Assembly: GCF_005116455.1 (NCBI RefSeq) | Contig: NZ_SWBP01000001.1 | Location: 806,001 to 870,000, forward strand | Source of the DNA: Pedobacter cryophilus | GTDB taxonomy: Bacteria; Bacteroidota; Bacteroidia; Sphingobacteriales; Sphingobacteriaceae | Direction of reading: 5' to 3' | DNA length: 64,000 nucleotides | Shown here: one piece after another, positions 26,736-32,190 of the stretch | Layout of the letters: every line of letters starts with the position of its first letter | Numbering within the stretch: position 1 is the stretch's first letter | Translations under genes and position numbers: made by a program | The notes under the pieces: generated by a model | What the model was told of the DNA's origin: nothing | Database searches by the model: none | Seen by the model: the letters and a program-made list of their open reading frames with translations, nothing else

Positions 26736-28292
26736 TTATCTAGCCACTGGTAGTTGTGCTTTTGGCAATTCTTTTCTCGGAATCTTTTCCACTCTTTCTG
26801 ATGTATTATAAACAAAAGCAGCTATAATAGTTGCTGCTTGCATTAAATCAGCAGGAATTAAACGATCGTAAGTATCTTCATTACTGTGGTGCGTACGGGT
26901 GTTGTACTCTAATCCATCTTGAATAAATTGGAAACCTGGAATTCCTAAAGCATCAAAAGACTGGTGATCTGTTCCGCCTGTGTTTCTAGCCGTTACTGTA
27001 GTTGCGCCTAAATCTGCAAAAGGCTTTAACCATTCTGTAAAAATTGGTCCGGCTGCTTCATTACCTTGTAAATAAATACCTCTTATTTTGCCGCTGCCAT
27101 TATCTAAATTATAATAAGCAGAAATTTTCTCATGCTCAGGTTTTAATACCATGGTGGTACGGTCGCCATAATGTTGCGCTACATAACCTCTAGATCCAAA
27201 TAAACCTTGCTCTTCTGATGACCATAATGCTATTCTAATAGTTCTCTTCGGCTTTAAGCCTAAAGATTTAATAATTCTTACCGCTTCCATCATCACTGCA
27301 CAACCTGCCGCATTATCTGTAGCGCCGGTAGCTGCATGCCATGAATCTAAGTGGCCGCCCAACATCACCACTTCGTCTTTTAATTTAGGGTCGCTTCCAG
27401 GAATTTCGCCTACTACATTATATCCAGTTAAATCTTTATCAAAAAATTTAGTTTTGATATCAGCCTCCATTTCTACTTTCATACCAGCCACTAATAAGCG
27501 TTGCATTCTTAAAAAATCTTCTGATGAAACTTCTAATTCTGGCAAAGCTGATGGGGCATCTTCTGCATAAGAAGCGCCATTACTGGTAAAAAATGTGCCA
27601 TGATTTCCTCTAGAATAGGTAAGAATTAAAGCCACACCTTCTTCTTTTAAAAACGCTGTTAGTTGAGTTCTAAATTCTCTTAATTTAGTCATTCTAGCTA
27701 AAGCAGCAGGGTCACGCTGACCGCCACGTTGTCCACCGCCGGCAGGTGTTGGCGCAACCATTGCCGCTAATTCTTCTTCAGTATATCTTTCTCCGTCAGA
27801 TTTAAAAGAAGTTGCTAAAACAGCTGTTGTTGGTGTTAAAACTATCTTCCCTTTTAATTTTCCTTTAAATTGAGCTAAATCTGGTAACGAATCTGCCTTC
27901 ATTAAAAACACCTCACCTTTTATTGGTCCGTTAGTACTTGGTGTCCATGCTTTTGGAGATGCTATAATATTATGGTAATAAGGGCTGGTAAAAGCAGCGT
28001 AGTATTTTTCTACTTCCCATCCTTTTCCAAACTTACCCCAAGGCTCTAATTTTACGTTTTGTAAACCATAAGATTTTAACTTTTCTACCGCCCATTTTTC
28101 TGCTCTTTCTAAGCCAGGGGAATTAGATAATCTAGGGCCAGAAACATCGGTTAAATAAAAGGCCGTTTCCATTACTTTGGATTTGTTTAAGCCTTCGTCT
28201 TTAATTTTTTGAGTAACTTCATTATTCTGTGCAATTGCTACTGCCGATAAGAAGAAAGCAAATGTACTGGTGAGGAGTAAGTTTTTTTTCAT
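26736..28292 (-). CDS. Exported M28-family metallopeptidase (carboxypeptidase Q-like)
   Basis: A 518-residue secreted zinc peptidase. Signal peptide LLLTSTFAFFLSAVAIAQ; a PA-type insert domain occupies the middle (about 130-290). The M28 metal centre follows: LGGHLDSWHAATGATDNAAG (His and bridging Asp), SSEEQGLFGSRGY (Glu-Glu) and GGTDHQSFDALGIPGFQF (final His region). A Gly/Gln/Arg-rich stretch (PAGGGQRGGQRDP, about residue 190) is inserted in the PA domain. It is divergent from a second M28 gene, with a perfect palindrome between them. Likely an aminopeptidase or dipeptidase in the periplasm. Confidence 0.9.
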   Translation of the reverse strand: MKKNLLLTSTFAFFLSAVAIAQNNEVTQKIKDEGLNKSKVMETAFYLTDVSGPRLSNSPGLERAEKWAVEKLKSYGLQNVKLEPWGKFGKGWEVEKYYAAFTSPYYHNIIASPKAWTPSTNGPIKGEVFLMKADSLPDLAQFKGKLKGKIVLTPTTAVLATSFKSDGERYTEEELAAMVAPTPAGGGQRGGQRDPAALARMTKLREFRTQLTAFLKEEGVALILTYSRGNHGTFFTSNGASYAEDAPSALPELEVSSEDFLRMQRLLVAGMKVEMEADIKTKFFDKDLTGYNVVGEIPGSDPKLKDEVVMLGGHLDSWHAATGATDNAAGCAVMMEAVRIIKSLGLKPKRTIRIALWSSEEQGLFGSRGYVAQHYGDRTTMVLKPEHEKISAYYNLDNGSGKIRGIYLQGNEAAGPIFTEWLKPFADLGATTVTARNTGGTDHQSFDALGIPGFQFIQDGLEYNTRTHHSNEDTYDRLIPADLMQAATIIAAFVYNTSERVEKIPRKELPKAQLPVAR

Positions 28293-28321
28293 TTTGACGA
28301 GTTTGAGGGTTTAAATCAAAC

Positions 28322-28342
28322 TTATTCATTTTGAATGAATAA
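28322..28342. promoter_or_regulatory. Perfect 9-bp inverted repeat between divergent peptidase genes
   Basis: TTATTCATT-TTG-AATGAATAA is an exact dyad, 30 bases from the start of the minus-strand M28 gene and 88 bases from the plus-strand one. It is a candidate shared operator; no regulator is encoded beside it. Confidence 0.45.
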
Positions 28343-28429
28343 AAACAGCTTATAAATTTAACAAACTTGTTACCTGATAAATGCTTATAAATTTAGAAAT
28401 TGGAAGCTTATAACCTTAAACCAAACAGC

Positions 28430-29779
28430 ATGAAATTTTTAAAACTCATTGCCCTTCTTTTCATTGTTCAGCAAGCATCGGCACAAACTACCATCATTAA
28501 AAAAGATATGATCATCAAAAATATGATTGATGAGGTTTCCGAGAAAAATATTGAAGCCAGCGTAAGAAAGTTGGTAAGTTTTGGAACCCGACATACCCTT
28601 AGTGATACCTTGAGTAAAACAAGCGGAATTGGTGCCGCTAGAAATTGGTTAAAAAGCGAGTTTGAAAAATATAGTAAAGAAAGTGGCGGACGTTTAAAAG
28701 TAGAATTTGACACTTTTGTGCAACCTGCTGATGGTAGAAGAGTGACTAAAGATGCCACTTTAAAAAATGTAATCGCCATTTTGCCAGGAACCGACCCTAC
28801 TGATAACAGAGTATTTATAGTTTCGGGACATTATGATTCTAGAGCATCAGGCGCTAATGATGCCACTTCTGCAGCTCCCGGTGCGGTTGATGACGCCTCA
28901 GGAACGGCTGTTTCTTTAGAGTTAGCCCGAGTGATGAGTAAGCAAAAATACAATGCCACCATTATTTTTGTGGCTGTTGTTGGCGAAGAACAAGGACTTT
29001 ATGGAGCAGCACATTTAGCCAAAAGAGCCAAAGCCGAAGGTTGGAATGTGGTTGCCATGATTACCAATGACATTGTAGGAAATACTTACGGCGGCGAAAC
29101 CAACTTAAAAGATAACCGCTCGGTAAGGGTTTTTAGTGAAGGAGTACCGGTTGTTGAAACCAAAGAACAAGGCGCTTTAAGAATTTCTATAGGTGCAGAA
29201 AATGATGGTCCGGCTAGAGAGTTTGCCCGTTATGTAAAAGAAGTTGCAGAGCGTTATGTAGATCAATTAGATGTGAAAATGATTTATCGCAGAGACCGTT
29301 ATTTGAGAGGCGGAGACCATACCGCTTTTTCTCAGGAAGGTTTTGCAGCAGTTAGGTTTACAGAAATGAACGAGAATTTTGACAGACAGCATCAAGATGT
29401 ACGAGTAGAAAAAGGTAGAGAGTATGGCGATTTGCCCGATTTTGCAGATTATACTTATATCCAAAAAGTAGGGCGAATGAATTTAGCCGTTTTGGCAAAT
29501 ATTGCAAAAGCACCAGCCGAACCATTAAATGTAGGCATTGTTACTTCAGATTTAACTAATAATACTACCCTAAAATGGGAAGCACCAAAAAGCACCAAAC
29601 CAGCTGGATATTATATTTTAATGCGTGAAACGGTGTCGCCTTATTGGGAAAAGAAAATTTTTGTGACCGAAACTCAGGTTACACTTCCTTACTCTAAAGA
29701 CAATTACTTTTTTGGTTTACAGTCTGTAGATGCCGAAGGGCATGAAAGTGCTATTATTTTCCCTAAACCAATGAGGTAG
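28430..29779 (+). CDS. Exported M28-family metallopeptidase with C-terminal Fn3-like domain
   Basis: A ~449-residue secreted zinc aminopeptidase-type enzyme. The start chosen is the ATG at 28430, which gives a clean signal peptide (LKLIALLFIVQQASAQ); the upstream in-frame ATG at 28400 would add ten polar residues. Metal-site motifs: VSGHYDSRASGAND, PGAVDDASGTAVSLELA (bridging Asp), VVGEEQGLYGAAHLA (Glu-Glu) and RGGDHTAFSQEGFAAVRF. The last ~80 residues (LKWEAPKSTKPAGYYILMR, FFGLQSVDAEGHES) look like an Fn3-type beta-sandwich. It is divergent from the other M28 gene and not a recent duplicate (different length and domain content). Confidence 0.9.
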   Translation: MKFLKLIALLFIVQQASAQTTIIKKDMIIKNMIDEVSEKNIEASVRKLVSFGTRHTLSDTLSKTSGIGAARNWLKSEFEKYSKESGGRLKVEFDTFVQPADGRRVTKDATLKNVIAILPGTDPTDNRVFIVSGHYDSRASGANDATSAAPGAVDDASGTAVSLELARVMSKQKYNATIIFVAVVGEEQGLYGAAHLAKRAKAEGWNVVAMITNDIVGNTYGGETNLKDNRSVRVFSEGVPVVETKEQGALRISIGAENDGPAREFARYVKEVAERYVDQLDVKMIYRRDRYLRGGDHTAFSQEGFAAVRFTEMNENFDRQHQDVRVEKGREYGDLPDFADYTYIQKVGRMNLAVLANIAKAPAEPLNVGIVTSDLTNNTTLKWEAPKSTKPAGYYILMRETVSPYWEKKIFVTETQVTLPYSKDNYFFGLQSVDAEGHESAIIFPKPMR

Positions 29780-29822
29780 AATTTTCAGATTTTTTTTGAA
29801 AAGCAATACCTGTGCTAATTAA

Positions 29823-29946
29823 GGTAGGCCAGTCTGGTGTTTCGCTATATTTTTTGCTGCCCAAAACACCAGCCCAAAAGCAAAAAGATGCCGCTGCACC
29901 CCAGTTTATTTTACTTTAGCTTTTGCTATATAATACTGGCCTTACC
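29823..29946 (+). repeat. Variable-hairpin dispersed element, copy X
   Basis: Outer arms GGTAGGCCAGT (29823-29833) and ACTGGCCTTACC (29935-29946) pair with one bulge. Inside: GTCTGGTG, GCTATATT, a hairpin TTTTTGCT (29851-29858)/AGCAAAAA (29879-29886), GATGCCGCTGC and GTTTATTTTAC. The flanking blocks match the reverse complement of copy Y (61939-62012), but the central hairpin sequence is different. It lies in the gap after the M28 gene; the rest of 29947-30107 is plain AT-rich sequence. Confidence 0.65.
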
Positions 29947-30107
29947 AACCGAAATACAATTCCTTCCAATCAGGGTTTCTAGCAGAGACCCTGTTTTGTT
30001 TTAAACTTATTTTAGGATAGTTGTCAATGTCTTGTTTAGCTTAAATAAATTATTACTTTTAACTATCTATTTAATATATCTAAAATTGAATTACATATAT
30101 GAAATAT

Positions 30108-30127
30108 ATACGCTATAGATAGCGTAT
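30108..30127. promoter_or_regulatory. Perfect 8-bp palindrome beside the cassette boundary
   Basis: ATACGCTA-TAGA-TAGCGTAT is an exact dyad ending 9 bases before the cassette-like 5-prime edge at 30136/30137 and 42 bases before the lipoprotein start. It may be a regulator-binding site or part of the recombination target; the sequence alone does not decide. Confidence 0.4.
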
Positions 30128-30136
30128 AGCAAGTAG

Positions 30137-30879
30137 TTAGCAGCAACCTTAACAGACGACACCTACATTATGAGACTTTTACTTTTAATATTGACAATTT
30201 CCCTGACAAGTTGTTTTAATCAGACAAATAAAGTTGATGATTATAAAGTTGACGATTTTACCGAAGACGAACTTATTTGGTACAAGCCATTTACAAAAAC
30301 AGACTCGGTTATCTTCATTTCAGACAAAGGTGAAAAGGACACGATTATTTTTATAGCACCAGAATCTGCAAGCGACTCGACAAGGGACTTTGAACAAGGA
30401 TTTTCAAATACGAATTACTTGACGGTTGTGTACGAATTTTCAAAAGGCAGTTATCATCAGTCGGCAATAACGGGAGACGGCAAGACACGTTACGACCATT
30501 GGTTCGTAAATTCATCTAAATCTTCGTCTGGTTATGGTAGTGTTGAAATAACATTTATTGGAACATTTTTTAGTGACAGCTTGAAAAACATTCAAAAAGT
30601 AAACGACACAACATATTTTTTTGACAGTAACAAAGCAGACTACTCGGGAATGAATGTTGAAAAAGAAATTAACAATTTTACTTTTAACGCCAGACTTGGA
30701 GTAACAGAATTTGTGGACGACAGAAACATCAAATGGAAGAGAAAATAAAGGCAGCTGCTAACAGCGGCTTACCGCAAGTGGGGGTGCGAGGTAACTTGTA
30801 GCTTTGAGCTTTTATTTTACATTTGTTGTAGCCGACAGTTGGTCGTTCCAAAACCCCACCTGCGGTAAGCCGCAAAACG
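30137..30879 (+). mobile_element. Integron-cassette-like mobile unit without an integrase
   Basis: The left edge reads G-TTAGCAGC (30136-30144). The right part is an imperfect palindrome starting GCTGCTAAC (30754-30762), the exact reverse complement of the left edge, and ending CG-TTAAAGC (30879-30886). A cassette excised between the two G-TT points would form a circle whose outer core boxes pair perfectly, as in integron cassettes. It carries one gene with a 33-base leader and no visible promoter inside, also typical. No integrase or second cassette lies in the window, so it would be a lone cassette. The codon use of its gene differs from the neighbours. Confidence 0.6.
30170..30748 (+). CDS. 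Orphan lipoprotein carried on the cassette-like element
   Basis: A 192-residue predicted lipoprotein: short signal peptide LLLLILTISLTSC with the acylated Cys at residue 15, then an acidic linker (VDDYKVDDFTEDE). The rest is beta-rich with no family I recognise (e.g. YLTVVYEFSKGSYHQSAITG, GSVEITFIGTFF). Asp is encoded by GAC in 15 of 18 cases, counted by hand, against 4 of 19 in truA next door, pointing to foreign origin. The start is 33 bases inside the cassette edge and the stop only 5 bases before the palindrome region. Function unknown. Confidence 0.8.
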   Translation: MRLLLLILTISLTSCFNQTNKVDDYKVDDFTEDELIWYKPFTKTDSVIFISDKGEKDTIIFIAPESASDSTRDFEQGFSNTNYLTVVYEFSKGSYHQSAITGDGKTRYDHWFVNSSKSSSGYGSVEITFIGTFFSDSLKNIQKVNDTTYFFDSNKADYSGMNVEKEINNFTFNARLGVTEFVDDRNIKWKRK

Positions 30880-30886
30880 TTAAAGC
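30754..30886 (+). repeat. attC-like recombination palindrome
   Basis: A 133-bp imperfect palindrome. The left outer box is TGCTAAC, then GCGGCTTACCGCA (30764-30776) and GTGGGGGT. The right side mirrors these with ACCCCACC, TGCGGTAAGCCGC (30861-30873) and outer box GTTAAAGC. The inner arms match with one A/G mismatch and one extra G on the left arm, resembling the extrahelical bases of attC sites. A ~65-base unpaired centre separates the arms. TAAC...GTTA agree with the integron core; the flanking bases deviate from RYYYAAC/GTTRRRY. Confidence 0.6.
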
Positions 30887-31130
30887 GAAGCGATCTCTAA
30901 GGATTTAAGAAATGGAAAAGAATCTCCAGACCCGATAAAACAGAAAAGAAAATTTACCCATTTTTAAGATGTTGAAATGAATACAGAACGACAAAGCGGT
31001 GCCCAAATGTTCTGCTAAAATTTTTTGCTCACTCACAATATGAGTTGGACTTTACACAATACCCTCGGTTGGTGCCTCCGCAAGCCTAAATCTCAATTTA
31101 TCTACATACAACCAATTCTAACATTTATAT
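30887..31130. other. Non-coding gap between the cassette-like element and truA
   Basis: No ORF with coding character and no clear hairpin. It contains the presumed truA promoter; no TAnnTTTG box is obvious. The sequence right after the cassette edge (TTAAAGCGAAGCG) would be the pre-insertion target flank. Confidence 0.4.
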
Positions 31131-31961
31131 TTGAGCAAATCAGATTCAAAAAAATTGAGGCATTTCTTTCATATCGCTTATCAGGGGAAAAATTATAATG
31201 GCTGGCAAAAGCAGCAAGATAATTTTAGCTTACAACAGGTTTTAGAAGAAAGTTTAAGTCAGGTTTTAAAAACCCCAATTGCCATTGTGGGCTGCGGAAG
31301 AACGGATGCTAAAGTAAACGCCAGTCAATTCTTTTTTCATGCAGATTTAGCAAAACCAGCAGATGAAAACCTGTTGTTTAGGCTAAACAGAATTTTACCA
31401 GCCGATATTGCCGTTTTTGACATCATCCCTATGGAAAACCTTCCGCATTGCAGGTTTGATGCCATTCAACGTCAATATGATTATTTTATTCATACCTATA
31501 AAGACCCATTTTTAAGTGATTTTAGCTCGCTTTATTTAGGGTTAGAGATAGATTTTCAGCAGCTAAAAAGGGCAACAGATTTATTAATCCAATACGAAGA
31601 TTATCGGTGTTTTTGTACTTCGCCAGATAAAAATGAGCATACCATTTGTAGGGTTTCTGCTGCAAAATGGTTAGTATCAGAAAATGGAAATCAATTGAGG
31701 TTTCAAATTTCTTCTAATCGTTTTTTAGGTAAAATGATTAGAATTTTGGTTGGGCAATTATTAAAAGTAGGTAAAGGCCTATTAAGTGTAGATGCTTTTG
31801 AAAGCTATTTAATTAATAAAGAAACGCCAAAAATATTATCTCCGGCTCATCCGCAAGGGCTTTATTTATCAAAAGTAACTTATCCTTATTTAGACTTAGC
31901 ACCCAAAACAGACTTTTTAGGCTTGCAAAAAGTATCTAATGATTGGAAATTAATTGAATAG
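31131..31961 (+). CDS. truA: tRNA pseudouridine synthase TruA
   Basis: Makes pseudouridine at positions 38-40 of tRNA anticodon arms. The 276 residues contain the opening HIAYQGKNYNGWQKQQD, the catalytic motif GCGRTDAKVNA (nucleophile Asp59), a FDAIQRQYDYFI core segment and the late FLGKMIRILVGQLLKVG helix. The usual GRTDAGVHA reads GRTDAKVNA here, with the Asp intact. The start is a TTG: an in-frame stop at 31119-31121 leaves no ATG upstream, and residues right after the TTG already lead into the conserved domain. It is a single-gene unit followed by a repeat element. Confidence 0.93.
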   Translation: MSKSDSKKLRHFFHIAYQGKNYNGWQKQQDNFSLQQVLEESLSQVLKTPIAIVGCGRTDAKVNASQFFFHADLAKPADENLLFRLNRILPADIAVFDIIPMENLPHCRFDAIQRQYDYFIHTYKDPFLSDFSSLYLGLEIDFQQLKRATDLLIQYEDYRCFCTSPDKNEHTICRVSAAKWLVSENGNQLRFQISSNRFLGKMIRILVGQLLKVGKGLLSVDAFESYLINKETPKILSPAHPQGLYLSKVTYPYLDLAPKTDFLGLQKVSNDWKLIE

Positions 31962-31976
31962 TGAAGCTTTAGAACG

Positions 31977-32088
31977 TTTTTTGCGTTAACGATAGCAGTG
32001 AAAATCCTTTTGCTTTTTGGAGCAAAAGATTGTAACGGATAGCGTAGCCTGTCCCGATTTTTCATCGGGATTAAAACGCCAAAAAAAA
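31977..32088 (+). repeat. Double-hairpin dispersed element, copy B
   Basis: Outer arms TTTTTTGCGTT (31977-31987) and AACGCCAAAAAAA (32075-32087) pair. Inside are hairpin TTTTGCT/AGCAAAA (about 32009-32028) and hairpin TCCCGAT/ATCGGGA (32052-32070). The spacing and blocks GCGTTAACGAT, ATCCTTT, AAAGATT and AAACGCC match copy A (18635-18729), but both hairpin sequences differ. It lies in the gap between convergent truA and the beta-barrel receptor gene. Confidence 0.6.
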
Positions 32089-32133
32089 TTTAAAACTTTC
32101 ACAAAGTATCAGAAAACGGGAAATTAATTTTAC

Positions 32134-32168
32134 AAAAAAAGCGCTTTGATTTATGAAACCAAAGCGCT
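32134..32168 (-). terminator. Terminator of the beta-barrel receptor gene
   Basis: On the minus strand AGCGCTTTG, an 11-base loop, CAAAGCGCT, then a run of T's. It is 22 bases after the receptor gene stop (32191). Confidence 0.85.
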
Positions 32169-32190
32169 CTCTTAAACTATTTATAATGGC

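Noticed and set aside
29823-29946. A second attC-like cassette boundary
   Set aside because: Outer arms pair, but neither end has the TAAC...GTTA core and no upstream complementary edge was found; the blocks match the dispersed hairpin family instead.
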